Assembly (NCBI GenBank): GCA_023846275.1
Contig: JAIUJO010000084.1
Span: forward strand, 667,487 to 731,486
Direction of reading: 5' to 3'
DNA: 64,000 nt
Source: Vanilla planifolia
Lineage: Eukaryota > Streptophyta > Magnoliopsida > Asparagales > Orchidaceae
Positions 1-14,500 of this stretch are shown in pieces. The notes beneath the pieces are model-generated. The model saw nothing but the letters and a program-made list of their open reading frames with translations. It did no database searches and was not told the DNA's origin. Position 1 is the stretch's first letter. Every line of letters begins with the position of its first letter. The position numbers were made by a program, and so were the translations under genes.

Positions 1-3000
1 TGTATCAAGCTAGTTTAGCAAATTAGGCATAATTAAATTATGATTTAAACCTTGACAAAGCACTAAAAATAGAAAAGGATATTCATGTACATAGGGCATA
101 TAGAGATGAGTCCAAAGACACTTATTTTGTATCAGCTGGACCTCATTCACAATTACTAAAAATTACCAAATTAAATAAAAAAGCAATAATAAATTATTAT
201 TTAAATACTATGCAAATATATATTAAAATTTAGATGAGAAAAATTAAAAATATGCAATATATTGAAATCATGAAATTTAGTGGACATAAAAGAGAAGATT
301 TAAAAAGTAATATAACAAAATAAAAACAAAATATGTAAATAAGTGAGTTAAATTATGTAGGGTAAACGATGATATTGAAGAGATCGAGTGTAATAACCTT
401 GATTATCAAATCAAATTATGAATACAAATATCCCAAAAAGAATGCCAAAGAAAATAAAATATTTTAAAAATATAGAACAAAATAAAGAAAATATGGTGAC
501 GAATTGAACAACATTAGTTGTCTTAGTCGGAACTTATTTGAAAATACAATGAAACACAAGTATAATAAAAATTAAAAAATATATTATTTTAAGTTTGAAT
601 TAATGTATAGTAAAGTTAAAATGTGATAAGTTGAAGTAATATTGTATGACAAAATCAAAGCGATGCAATGGTCCCATGATAGGGAGTTAGAATTTCATAG
701 TAAGATAAAAAAAATTGAAGTTAAGAACTCAAACAAGTTGGATAAATGTAATGAGAAAGTTATATTGCAAGTTATTAAGAAAGATCAAGCGTAACTTACC
801 CTATCGTTAATTCAGGTATGAATCAAAATATCTCATAAAAGCATGTAGAAACAACAGTGATAAATTATTAGAAATATGTAAAAAATATTTAATTGAATAG
901 AGATCATCATTACAAGTGCAACAAGGTTTGCTTTATTTCATTTAAACCTCATTTGGAATTATTGTAAAATACACATATAAATAAACATAAATAATAACAA
1001 ATTAATACTTCAGCATTAAGGAAATATTTTAAAATAAAAAAATATTTTAAAGTAGTAAAGAGATAAGTTGAACTAGCATAATTTGACCAAACAAAAGCAA
1101 CATAAAAGTCAAGTGAGTTCTGATCGAGAGTAATAAAGCTTTATGACCAAATAAAGTAAAATATTTTATTAGATTAAATAAATTATACATGAAAGTAGTA
1201 TTCAAAGATACTATAGTAAACGAGTATAATATTCTTGATTGCCAAATTAGATATTAATGAGAGTGGCTTTTTAAATAATCTAAAATCTTATTGAATAAAT
1301 ATATAATAATGAATACTTGAGTCTATACAACTACACAAGATGAGTCCACTAATATTTATTTTATCTTAATGAGTGCCCATTTGGAATAATAGTGATTTAC
1401 TAAATCTTATAAGAATGAATAATTATAAATTGTTTTTTAATTGCTAATTGGTGAATCTCAAAATAGAAATTACATATGTTTAAGCAATGTATTATAATCA
1501 AAACAAAAAATAAAAGATTTAGAAGTTTAGAAATTTTTTATAATAATGTTACATTCAAAAAGATTAAAAAGATTTAGCGTAACATCATCACTTAACAAAT
1601 CATGTACAAATCAAAATCTCTTGTAACACGAGGCAAAACCATATAAAAGAAATGTTCTTCAAAATATAGAAAAGTGCACTTTAATCCATATCACTCAATA
1701 AGAGATATCCAATAGCTCTTATTTCATCCCAATCAAGCCTCATTAGAATTTACTTGAAATTGCCATAATAAAATTGCATAAAAATAATTATTACGTGATT
1801 ATAAAGTAGTTGTTCCTAAATGCTAAAATATGATTAATTTAAGGAATACAACATATTAAAGTCAATGCTAGGAAAATGTCACATTGTAGGAAATTTACAG
1901 TTTTGTATAATAATATTTTTTGAAAAAATGATGTAAAGATAAATATTGGAAAAAGGATGTAAATAATATACCAATGTTGCATTTTAAGAAGATAAAGGGA
2001 TTTAACGTGTCACCCATTATATTTAAACTATGTTTAAATGCAAATGTATATTAAGGCAAGCAATACACATAAAAAATAAAATATTTAAAAAATATAGAAA
2101 TGAATATTTAATAGATATATCTTATCATGTTGGTCCAATAATACAAAAATTATTATTAATTTACAAAGAAAATTTGCTTAAATAATAACAAGGTTTTTTT
2201 TAACATTTAGTAAATATGTAATTAATTTTAAATGAGTTAAATTGAAGCAATAAGAAACAACAAAATCATAGAGATGTAAAGGTTTTTCGATCTTGGAAAA
2301 GAGAAATGAAAGCGTAGTCCTTCACACTAAAGCCATCAAGTGTAACATCCTCATTGACCAAATAGTGTATAAATTAAAAAATCATGTAAAGTTTTCCAAA
2401 CCCATAGACAAAAAATATGTGGAAACTTTAAAATAAATATTTAATTAGGCGTAGCTCATTGAGATGAATACTACAATAATTATTTCATTTTGATCAAATC
2501 TTTTTTTGAATTACTACAAATTACAAATTTAAATAAGAACTAAACATAAGAAATTTTTATTTTAATATTAAGTGAATATTTATTAAATTTAAAATGAGTT
2601 AAATTAAAGAAAAGTAATATATCTAAATCAAACTGGTAAAAAAATTGCATAAGAGGAGATTTATTATTTCCTCGTGTTGTAATAAAAGAAAAGTGAAACA
2701 TTTGAAGAAATTTTACAAATTGTGCTTGAAATTTGCATACCAAGTTCTTGGGAGATCAAGGTTAACATAAAAAATTGTCATATCAGATACGAATCAAATG
2801 TCTCATAGAAATTGCTTGAATACATAGTTGGTTAGATCATTTTGAGGTCAGCCCAACGTTGTTTGTTTAATCTCCATCAGATGTTGTTTCGAATATTTAT
2901 GAATTACAAAACTAAAAAAATATAAAAGATAACAACATTTTAAATGTTTAGTATATATCAAATCTAAAATGAGATAAATTGAAGCAATGTTATATGACAA

Positions 3001-4627
3001 AATGAAAATGATGTTTTAAGTCAAATGAAAAAGAAATAAGTGTTTCAAAGTAAGATAGACAAATAAAATAAAACAATTGAAGAAATGAGCTTTATTTTGT
3101 AGGAATGTTGCATTATAACATACTAAGCAGTTGAAGTGTAACATCCTAGATGATTAAATCACATGCGAATCAAAAAGATTCATATGGAATTGCAAAAATC
3201 ATGGAAAATAAAATATTTTAAAAAAATTAAAATTTAGCTAGAAAAAGCTCTTCATGTTGAGTTGAACAAAGCTTGCTTAATCATAATTAAACCATGTTTG
3301 CAATTACTCAAAATTAAAAAGGTAAAAATTATAACTAATAATAAATTATTAACGTATTGTTATATTAATATATAGTAAACCTAAATATAATAAAATGAAG
3401 TAATGTATTATAATAAAATAAAAAAAAACTATAAAAATCACATGAGATGAGAATTACAGTTTATTATTAATATAATAAAACCAAAGTAAAAACTTTGTGA
3501 AAATGCAATATTTAGTGTGAGAAAGTTGAATTCTTAGATTCTAAATCTTGGATTGTAAAATAAGAAGTTTCCTCATTCCCATCAAAACTCTAAAATATTA
3601 AATATTTCAACTATAAGAGTAAAAGTTTACTGATAGAGCTCTTTGAGACTTGTCCACTGACATTTGTTTTGTGTTAATTGGATGTCATTTGGAGTTAATT
3701 CGAGTTGCCCAAGTAAATAAGAATAAATAATAGAAAATTATTAATTTAATATTTAGCATGTTTATTTTAAAGATAATTTTAAATAAATTGAAGTAATGAA
3801 ATATAACTAAAATAAAGTGATGTAAATGTCTCATGAGTGGAGATTTAAAGTTACGTTGTGATAATTAGAAATAAAAGCAAACTTTTTGAGGAAATGGCAT
3901 AAATTCTATGAAAAAAATAACATTCTAAGATACTAATGATAATTAGAAGATCAATTGACATCATTCATTGTCATATCTTGCTAATCAAAATATCTTACAA
4001 ATCTTTCCAAAGCCCAAAAAAAAATATTCAATAATAGAGAAATGAATGTTCTATTGGATAAAGTTCATCATTACAATCCCAATGGCTGTTTTCTCTCCTC
4101 GATCTAACTCTGTTTGGAATAATTATGAATTCATGAAGTTAAATAAGTAAAAATAGTGTTAAATTATTATTTTAAAATGATGTAAATATATATTAAAACT
4201 TGAACGAGATAAATTGAACAAATGTATTATAATGAAACTAAAAGGATCGATAGTGCACACAAGAGAATATTTATAGTTTTGTAACAATATAATAAAATGA
4301 TAGTATAAAATGTAAAAAAATATAATAAGTTGTTAAAGAAAAGTGAATTCAATGACTCTAAAGAGATTGAGTGTAACAACTTCAATCAATAAATTTGGTA
4401 TAAATCAAAATATCTCTTAGAGCTTACAAAAATCATAGAAAATAAACATTTAATAGTATTTAAATAAATACTTAATTAGATTAATCACACTGGGATGAGT
4501 CTAAGGATGGTTATTTTTGCTTATTTTGAACTCATTTCAAATTACTTTGATTCACCAAAATAAGAAATTATTATTTTATTATTCAATAAATATATATTGA
4601 ATTTTAAATTAATCAAATAGAAATAAT
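1..4627 (+). repeat. AT-rich ~400-bp tandem (satellite-like) array, part 1
   Basis: Diverged head-to-tail monomers of about 340-440 bp. Recognisable modules recur in the same order in each unit: gagataaattgaag, then ggtcacatgagagga, then a second gagataaattgtat, then gttgcattccaagatac, then gatcgagtgtaacatcc, then a block near tagagctcatcgagatgag, then ttgtttcatcttgatcaga, then an aataataaattattatt core. Examples of the first module or its variants lie near 2231, 2594, 2971, 3389, 3781 and 4205. The plus strand is A-rich, so minus-strand ORFs here (for example 2540-2743) are Phe/Leu/Ile-rich artefacts. No gene is seen. Unit similarity is loose, so this is an old array and not a freshly amplified satellite. 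Confidence 0.85.
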
Positions 4628-4950
4628 GAGAGGGTTGGTGCCTACTCCACATTTGTCTTCCATGAGGGATAAGAGAAAGGAAGATTTTGATCCTCAGACC
4701 TGAGTAGTTGTGCTTTGTTAACGTGAAGAATTCACTATGGTGTGCATGGTTTAAGGCACACATGGGTTTACTTTCTTTCTTAGTGTTGGGACTAAAGGAA
4801 TAGAGCTAGCTGACATAGATGAAAAGCTTCTGTAGTTCACCCCATCCACAAAGGAAGGAGAGGCATAAAAAAAATCTAGAGAGTCGGGCCAATTTTATTT
4901 GAGTCAAGAGGGGGCCATTTTCATTTTCATATATTTCATCACCAACAAAA
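4628..4950. other. Foreign segment of ~320 bp interrupting the array
   Basis: Base composition changes abruptly from very AT-rich to near balanced, and the monomer modules disappear. The array resumes at about 4,951 at a later phase (gagaagttagataaattat), so roughly 90-100 bp of a monomer is missing and has been replaced. A short hairpin (GTGTGC/GCACAC) lies at about 4,740-4,760. I do not recognise the sequence. It could be a fragment of another transposon or a captured genic or filler fragment. The 4542-4763 minus ORF runs across the junction and is not credible as a gene. Confidence 0.6.
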
Positions 4951-7900
4951 CAAATTTAAAATGACAAATTTGAGAAGTTAGATAAATTATACTAGAAAGT
5001 TTATTTCAAAGATACAAAGTTGATCATGTGTAAAATCTTTAAACAATAAGTTAGATGTAAATAAAATTGTTTTGTAAAGTATGTTAAAGCCATAGAAAAT
5101 AAAATATTTAAAAATATGGAAATATCTTTTATTTGGATAGACTTATGTCTAAACTAGTCCAATGATGTTGTTTTGTCTTGATTAGACCTCGTTTAGAATT
5201 ATAATAATAAAAACTAAGAAATAATAATAAATTATTACTTTGTTAATTAATAAATAGATATTAAAGCTAAAATGAGATAAATTGAAGGAATGTAAAATAA
5301 AAAAATCATATCGATGTAAAAGTCATAAGAGATGTGAATTGTAATTTTATTGTAATCTAACTAAATAAAAGAAAAAAATTGAACAAATGCAATAAACTTT
5401 AAAGGAACCTTGTATTGCAAGAAGCCATTATGTTCACGTGTAAAATCCTCATTTTTCAAATTAGATACAAATAAAAATATCTCATAAAACATTTAAAAAT
5501 CATAAAAACCTAATATTTAAAATTAGAAAAAGAAATATTTAATTAGGTAGAGCCCATCTTTACAAGACCAATGAAATTTCTTTTGCCCGAATTGGAACAC
5601 ATTTAAAATTATAGAAAATTACAAATGAAATATTCATAAATAATAAAAGAATTTATATTAATAAAATATATTTTAATGTTTAAGTATATTTTAATTAAAA
5701 AATGTGATCAATTGAGGCAACGTAATTCAACGAAGTGATAGCAATGTAAAATGTAAGGTGCTTTTCATAGTTACACATTCGTATAACTAAATCAAAGATA
5801 CAAATATTAAGAATTATAAAAAATTGTGAGGGAATGTTGCTTTCCAAGATACTAAAGATGCAAACGAGATTGAATGAAATGACAATGATTGTCGAAATAT
5901 GTCCTAATTGAAATGCCTCTTAAGACATTCTAAATCCATAGAAAATAAGTTATATTAAAATATAACATTAAATATTAAATTATATAGAGATCGTTGAGAA
6001 GACTATAGTGTCATTTGTTTTATCATAATGAGACTTCAATTGGAATTACTATGAATTATATAAATATATAGACATAAATAACAATAAATTATTATTTTAA
6101 TGCTTTAAAAATATGTATTATAACTATAATTAAATAAATTATGGAAATTAAAAGTAAAAAAATGGAGAGAAAAAATAGAAAAATTATATAAATTTTATTA
6201 TAAAGTTTTTATTTAAGGGATTAACAGGAATGACTATATAATCCTCATTCAAAAAATCAACTACAAATAAAAATGTCTCAAAAAGTGATACAAAATAATG
6301 AAAATTTAAAACTTTCAAAGTATGCAAAGGAATATTTAATCCCATATAGCTTGTCGAGACATTTCCAACGATGTTTATTTTTTCTCAATCAAACCCATGA
6401 GGTATTACAACAAATTACCAAAATAAATATGCATAAATAATAATAATTTATTATTTATATATTGAAGCAACAAATATAATAGAATCAAAACTATGTAAAA
6501 ACTTACACAAAAGCTCATTTCAGGTTATGTAGTAATATAGCAAAATGAATGCTAAATATTTGAAGAAATACAGAAAATTGTAAAGGAATGTTTCATTCAA
6601 AGATGCTAAGGAGTTTGAGTGAGATGTCCTCGATCAATAAACCAACTATTAAAAGAATGACTCATAAAGCAATCCAAAGTTATAAAAAATGAAATAATTA
6701 AAAATATAGAAATAAACAATTAGTTGGATAGAGCTTATTCAGATAAGTCCAATATTACCAGGTTTTTGATAACCATAATTATTGTAATTATAAAAGTAAA
6801 TAAATATAAGTAGAAATAACTTATTTATTAGAAATAATAAAATATAAAATAAAACTAAAGTCCAAAAAATTAAACTCATAAAATATATCAACTTTGTTAT
6901 GATGTAAAGGTTAGATGATTAGAGAAACAAGATAAATTATACAGGAAAATTGTCATCTAAGATACTAAAGAGATTGAACATAACATTATTATCATCAAAT
7001 AAAATATGAATCAAAATATATTTTTATTCTCGCCAAAGATAGACAATAAAATATGTTGAACTTTTGAAATAAATATTTAATTGGACAGAGCTCATCAAAA
7101 GGTGTCTTGTAATGATTATTTCATTATGATCAAACATCACATTGAATTTCTACCAATTTCCAACATGAATAAGAAATTAAAATTTTAATATCAAGTAAAT
7201 ATATAATAATATATAATAAAGCTAAAATTAGTTAGATTTAACAAAAACAAAACAACCAAGTGAAAATGATGTGAAGCTTACATGAGAGAAGATTTACAAT
7301 TTTATAGTATTCTAATCAAACCAAAGAAAAACATTAAAGAAATCAAATAAATTATAAAAGGAATTAGCATTCTAAAATTCTTAGGAGATCAAGTGTTACA
7401 TCAATGATAATCAAATAAGATATGAATTCAATATGTCATGAAACTTAATAAAATCTTAGATAATGAAATACTTAAAAATATGCAAAAAATTCAATGATGT
7501 GAGTCCAAAGGTGGTTGTTTTCTCTCTATCAGACCATGTTTGGAATTTCTTGTGAATCACAAAAGTAAATATGTGTAAAAAAATAAATTATTTTTAAATA
7601 TTAAGTTGATATATATTAAACCTAAATGAGATAAATAGAGGCAATGTGATATAACCAAATCAATGTAATACAAGGGTCACATGTGTAAGAAATTAGTGCT
7701 TCTGTGTAATATAGGCAAATCGATGAAAATTAATTTGAAGAAATTAGTTTTATTGTAAGGAAAAGTAATATTTTACAATATTACAACGATAAAGTGTGCA
7801 TCTTGCATCAAAAAAGTAGGTATGAAATAATATTTCTTGTAAAGCTTGCTCAAAACATAAAATATAAGATATTTAAAAACTATAGAAATCAATACTTAAT

Positions 7901-10900
7901 TTGAAAGAATTGATAAAGTCAAGTAGAAGGAAGTTTGTTTCATCTCTATCAATTAGTGTTTGTAATTACAAAAAAATACCAAAATAAATAAACAAAAGTA
8001 ATAATAAATTAGTATTTTCTTATTATGTTAATATGTATTAATACTTAGTGAGAAAATTGAAGGAATTTCTTGTAACTAAACCATAACAATAAAAAGGACA
8101 CATGAGAGAAAATTATACATTTATATTACTATAGCAAGAGGAGAATTATGTGGGAAAGTTGCAATCCTATATATTAAGGTAATCGAGTATAACATAACTA
8201 ATCATAAAATCCAAAATATTTTGTATTGTACATCAAAATCCTCAAAAATAAATATTTTAAAATAAAGAAACAAATATTTCATTAGATGTAGCTCATATAG
8301 ACGAGTGCAATGCCATTTATTTCATCTCAATTGAATATCATTTATAATTACTATGGATTAACACAATAAATAAAGGTAAATAATAATAATAAATATTATT
8401 TTAACATTAAGAAAGATAATTTAAATATAAAATGCGCTAAATTGAAGATTCGTGATATAACAAAATAAAAGTATTATAAATGTTGTTTGAATGTAGATTT
8501 AAAGTAAAATATTGATAAAAAAATTTTAAAATTGACACAATTTGCACTGGAAAATTGCTTTCCATGATACCAAATATACTAAAGTGATCAAGTAAAACTG
8601 GCTCAATTATCAAATCAAGTACTATCTTAATGACTTCTAGATAATGTTAAGTCCTCCAAAAAATATATATAGAAAATATAAAAATAAATATTTAATTTTG
8701 TAAATTAATTGAGATGGATCTAACAATATTAATTTTCTATCAAAGGGACCTTTTTTGCAATTATTGTGGATTGCAAAAATTTATAAATATAAATTGTAAT
8801 ACATAATCAGTTTAATATTATTTGGATATATGTTAAGACTAAAATAAAATAATTTGAAGTAGTATAATATAAAAAAAAAAGAAAAAATTATTTTAAAATT
8901 TTATAAATTTTATGACAATTTTGTTCACAAAGATTAAAAAGATCGAGTATAACATCACTGTTTTTCAAATTCAATACGAGTCAAAAAGTCTCATATAGCT
9001 AAAAAAACCATATGCAAAAATTTTTTGAAAATATAAAAAAGAATATTTAATTCAATATATCTTATCGAGATGTGTCCAACAATGCTTACTCCATCCTAAA
9101 TTAACCTTGTTAAGAATTACTACAAATTACAAAATAAAATATGCTTATATAATAAAAAATAATTATTTAATAATAAAGTAATTATATGTTATAGCTAGAG
9201 CAAGATTAATTAAAGAATTGAAATATAACAAAATCAAAGCTATGAACAGGATCTAATAAGAGAAATAAGGTAAATATTCAAAGAAATGAAGTAAACTACA
9301 CATGAAAGTTTACATCTTCAATCATAAAATTATAGACAAATGAAAATGGATGATAAAGCATAACAATGCCATAGAAAAAAATTAATTCGATCAAGCTTGT
9401 CGAGGTGAGTCCAACAACATATTTCTTGTCTTTACTAGAACAATAGTGAATTACATAAATAAATAAGAAAAAAAATATTATTTTAATATTAAAAAAATCA
9501 TTAAATCTAAAATAAGATAAATTGAAGTAATTAAATATAGCAAAACAAAAAGGATGTAAATGTCACAAGATTAGAGAAATGAGATAAATCACACATGAAA
9601 GTTGAAACCCAAGATACAAAAGAGAATGATTGTGATATCCTCGATCATAATGTAAGCTAAGAATTAAAATTTCTCATATGGTTGCCAATGCTATAAGCAA
9701 TAAAATATGTAAAAATTTCAAAATTAGTAAATTGGATAGAGCTCATTGAGAGGAGTCTAACAATGATTGTTCCATATTCATTGAAAACTCACTTTAGATT
9801 ATTGCTCATTGCAAAATTATTTGAGCAATAGTAATAATAAATTATTATTTTAATATTAAATAAAGATATATTAAAGTAGAAATAAGTTAAATTGAAGCAA
9901 TGTATTGTAACAAAATCAAAGCAATTTAAATGTCACAAAAGAGGAGATTTAGTGTTTATAGTAATATAATCAAATAAAAATTAATTGTTTGAAGGAAAGT
10001 GATAAATTGTATAGCAAAGTAGAATTGCAAGATTATTATGAGATCGAGTGTTAAATCAACAATCATCAAATATGGTACAAAGTTTATAGTTGCATAGACC
10101 TCATCGAGGCAAGTCCAACGTTGTTTGATTCATCTTAATTAAACCTTGTTTGGAGTTATTGTGAATTACAAAAATAAATAAGCCTAAATATTAATAAATT
10201 TTTGTTAATATTATTTTAATATATTTTTTTAACAAGATTAGATAAGTTAAACAAATATAGTATATCTAAAGAAAATTGAAGTAAAAGTCATAGAAGGGGG
10301 ATGTTATTATTTTATAATCACATAAACAAGTTAAAGTAAAACAATTTGAAGAAATGAGTTTTATTAAACATAGAGGATGCATTATAAGATACTATGGAGA
10401 TCAAGGGTATCATCTTGAATCATTAAGTTAGGTCCACAAAAACATTTCTCTTAAAGGTAACTAAATTTAAAAAAAATAAAACAATTAAAAAATCATATAA
10501 ATAAAAAAAGCCCGTCGATATAGTGACATTTAGTTTGTCTAGCTCTAACATCATTTTTAATTGCTGCGAATTATCACATAGATAAATATAAATAATAATA
10601 ATGAATTATTTTTTTAATATTGACGAAGTATATTTTTAAAATAAAAAAAGATAAATTGAAGATTGGAAATATAACCAAATCAAAGCAAGAGAAATGTCAC
10701 ATGAGTGGAAATATAAAGTGATAGTGATAAAACAAAATCAAACCCAAACTTTTCAAGAAATGACAAAAGTTTCACTAGAAAATTGCTTTTCATGTTACAA
10801 TAAGGAGATCAATGATAAGATCCTTGATCGTAAAATTAGGTAAGAAAAAAAATTCCTCATAAAGCATACAAAAATAATAGAAAAATGCAATATTTAAAAA

Positions 10901-11561
10901 TATATAAATAAACATTTATTTGCGTAGAACACATCAAGATGTGTCCAATAATCTTTGTTTCAAATTGATTCGACCATATTTAGAATTACTTTAACTTGCA
11001 TAAGTAAATAAGTATATATCGTAATAAATTATCATGTTAATATTAAGGAAACTAATATTAAATCTCAATGTAATATAGTAATATCAAAGTAATATAGAGG
11101 TCACATAAGAGGAGATTTATATTTATATAGTAATAAAACAAAAATAAAAATTAAAACATTAAAAAATTAGATAAATTGTATGAGAAAGTTGTTTTCCAAA
11201 ACCAAGGAGATCAAATGTAAAAACTTTGATAATGAAATAAGTTATCTGCTAAAATGACTCATAATTCATGGCAATGCCATAAAAAATAAAATATTTAAAA
11301 ATATTGAAATGAAATTTTAAGTAGATAGAACATGTCGATACTAGAACAATGATGATTATTTTGTGTTGATAAGACGTTATTCTGAATTTCATTGAATTAA
11401 AAAAATAAAAAAGAAAAAGTGAAAGTAAAGTATTATTTTAATAATAAATAAATATATATTGAAGCAAAAATGAGGTAAATTAAAGAATTAAATTATAACC
11501 AAATGAAAGTAGTGTGAATGTTTCAAGATAAGAGGTTTACAATTAAGTAGTAATATGTATG

Positions 11562-11586
11562 TATATATATATATATATATATATAT
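11562..11586. repeat. (TA)n microsatellite inside an array monomer
   Basis: Uninterrupted TA dinucleotides following gtatg within an otherwise ordinary array unit. It is probably a local expansion of the monomer's AT-rich part. Confidence 0.9.
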
Positions 11587-14500
11587 GCAAATCAAAACAC
11601 AACATTTGGAAAACTTTGATGAGCTATATAAAAATGTTGCATTAAAAAATACTACGGAAATTTTCAGCAACATTCTGAATGTTAAAATCATGTGCAAATC
11701 CAGATAACTTTTAAAAGGTGCAAAAGCCATTAAAATTTTTTAAAAATAAAAAAAAATAATTCGATAGAGCTCGTCCTAACGAGTCCAAATACATTTTTTA
11801 ATCTGAGTTGAACATCATTTTGAAATACGACAAATTACAAAAAGAAATGACTGTAAATAATATTGAGTTATAAATTAAATATCAATTAAAGAAAAGTTAA
11901 AGTTGAAATGTGATAAATTGTTATAATGTATTTTAATTATGTGAAACCAATGCAAAGGTCACACAAATGTATAATTAGTGTCTCTTAGTAGCATAACCAT
12001 ATAAAAGCCAAAATCTTGATAAAATAAGATAAATTTTGCTAAAAAGTTGCACTTGAAGTTACTAAAAGGAATGAGTAAAACATTCTCGATGATCAAATTA
12101 GAAACAAATCAAAATGGTCTCATTAAGCATGCAAAAATCACAAAGAATAGATAAAAAAGTTAAGAAATGAAAAGTTAATTTGATAGAGTTATTTGAGACG
12201 AGTTAAATGATATTTGTTATACCTTGATTGAAACTTGTTCCAAAATACTATAAATCAAAAAAATAATAAGGAAAAAAATAATTTTATTATTAATATGAAG
12301 GAAAATAATAATAAATTAAATATCAGTCAAATTGAAGCAACATAATATAACCAAATCAAAGTGTTTGGAAGAAACATATTAAAATTAATGGAAAACATTT
12401 AATGAAGTATGTGCAATTAGATGCGACATGACCATTATAAGATAGTTGATCAAGTGTGAAATCCTTAATCGTTAAATTAGATATGAATGAAAATATGTTG
12501 TAAAAGTTGTCAAAAAGTATTATATTTAAAAAGATTTAAAAAATATTTCATTGGATCATGCTCCTCCATACAAGTCAAATAAAAAAGTTATTTAAATGAG
12601 ACTTCAATTGGAATTACTACGAATTACTAAAGTAAATAAGCATATATAATCATTAAATATTATTTTAATATATTTTAAATATGTAATGAAATAGAAATTA
12701 AACAAATTGAGTTAATGTGATATAACCAAATGAAAAGATATAAGGGTCACTCTGGATTATAATAAAAGCTTCAAATAGTATAGCCAATTGAAAGGGAAAC
12801 ACTAGAGAGAATGAGATAGTCTTTGTTGGAATATTCTATTCAAAGATATTGGGTAAATTGTGTGTGACATCATTAATTGTAAAATTTGATATGAAAAAAA
12901 ATCTCCCAAATCATGTCAATGCAATATAAATTAAAATATTTAAAGAATATGTAAAAAAATTAATACTTAAAAAACAGAGCTTGTTGAGATGATTCTAATG
13001 ATATTTATCCTCTCTATCATCCATTAATTCGAATTACATCAAATTACCAAATAAAAACTAAAAATTGGATAAATTGAAGCAATATAATATAGTAAAATAA
13101 ATGTGAAGTAAAAGTCATACGAAATTAAATATCGTGTTACAAAGTTAAAAAACCAAATAAAATTAAAAACTCTTAAGTGATGAGATAAATTATTAGGGCA
13201 AACTATATTCTAAGATATCAAAGAGATCATGTGTAACATCCTTGATAGTATAATCAAACATTCATTAAAATATATTCTAAACAATACAAAAAAATATATT
13301 TAGAAATATTGAAAATGAATATTTAATTTGATAGTGCTATTCAAATTGAGTATGGTGACATTTGTATCATATCAATCAAACCACATTTGGAATTTCTTCA
13401 AATTAAAAAAATTAAGAATTCATAAACAAAAGAATTATTATATTAAATATATAGTAATGATAAAAATAAGATTAATTAAAGTAATGTAAGATAACTAAAT
13501 CAAAGCAATGTAAATCAAGCATGAGAGGATAAAAAGAGTTCCATGGTATTATAGCAAAAATGAAGAAAAAAAGTTTAAGAAATGGGAAAAATAATTTGGG
13601 GAAGTTGCAATAAATAATATGTAAGGGTCGAGCACAATATCCTTAATAGTCCAATTAGCTATGGATCTAAATGTTCTATAAAGTAAGCCAAAGCAATAGA
13701 AAATAAATATTTGAAAATATAAGAATTATTATCAAATTCCATAGATTTTGTCAAGATAAATCTATATAATGTTTATTTTATCTCCATGAGACCTCATTTT
13801 GGAACTACTAATAAAAACCATAAAATGGTAAACCTTAATAATAATAAGTTATTAACTTTATTTCAATTCAATAATCAATATTGCTAAAATTTAATAAATT
13901 AAAAAAATGTTATCTTATCAAACCACAATGACATAAAAGTTGCACGAGAGGAAAATTAGTTCTCCATAGCAATAAAAGAAAATCGAAGAGAAATATCTTA
14001 AAAAATAACTTAAATTATGTAAAAAAGTTATATTCCAAGATACAAATTAGATCATGTATATAATCCTCGATCGTCAAGCAAGAATTGAAGCAAAAAATCT
14101 TGCAAAGCATGTCAAAATAATGGAAAATAAAATATTTAAAAATATAGAAATAAATACATAAATTAATAGAGCTTATCAACATAAGTCCAATGACAATTAC
14201 ATCATCTTAATGAGACATAGTTTGGAATTATTACAAATTATATACGTAAATAACAATAAATAATAAAAATTTATTATTTCATTAATAAATAAATATATAA
14301 TAAAACTAAAAATAGATAAATTGAATAAAATATTAAAAAAATTTGAAATGAACAATTATGAGGATAAAGATCATCATAACATAACTAACAATAATTTTTT
14401 CTATCTTAATCAGATTTCTTTTACAATTGCTATGAAATACTATAATAAAGAGGAAAGTTGAATTTAATCATACTATGGAAATCAAGAGTAACATCATCGA

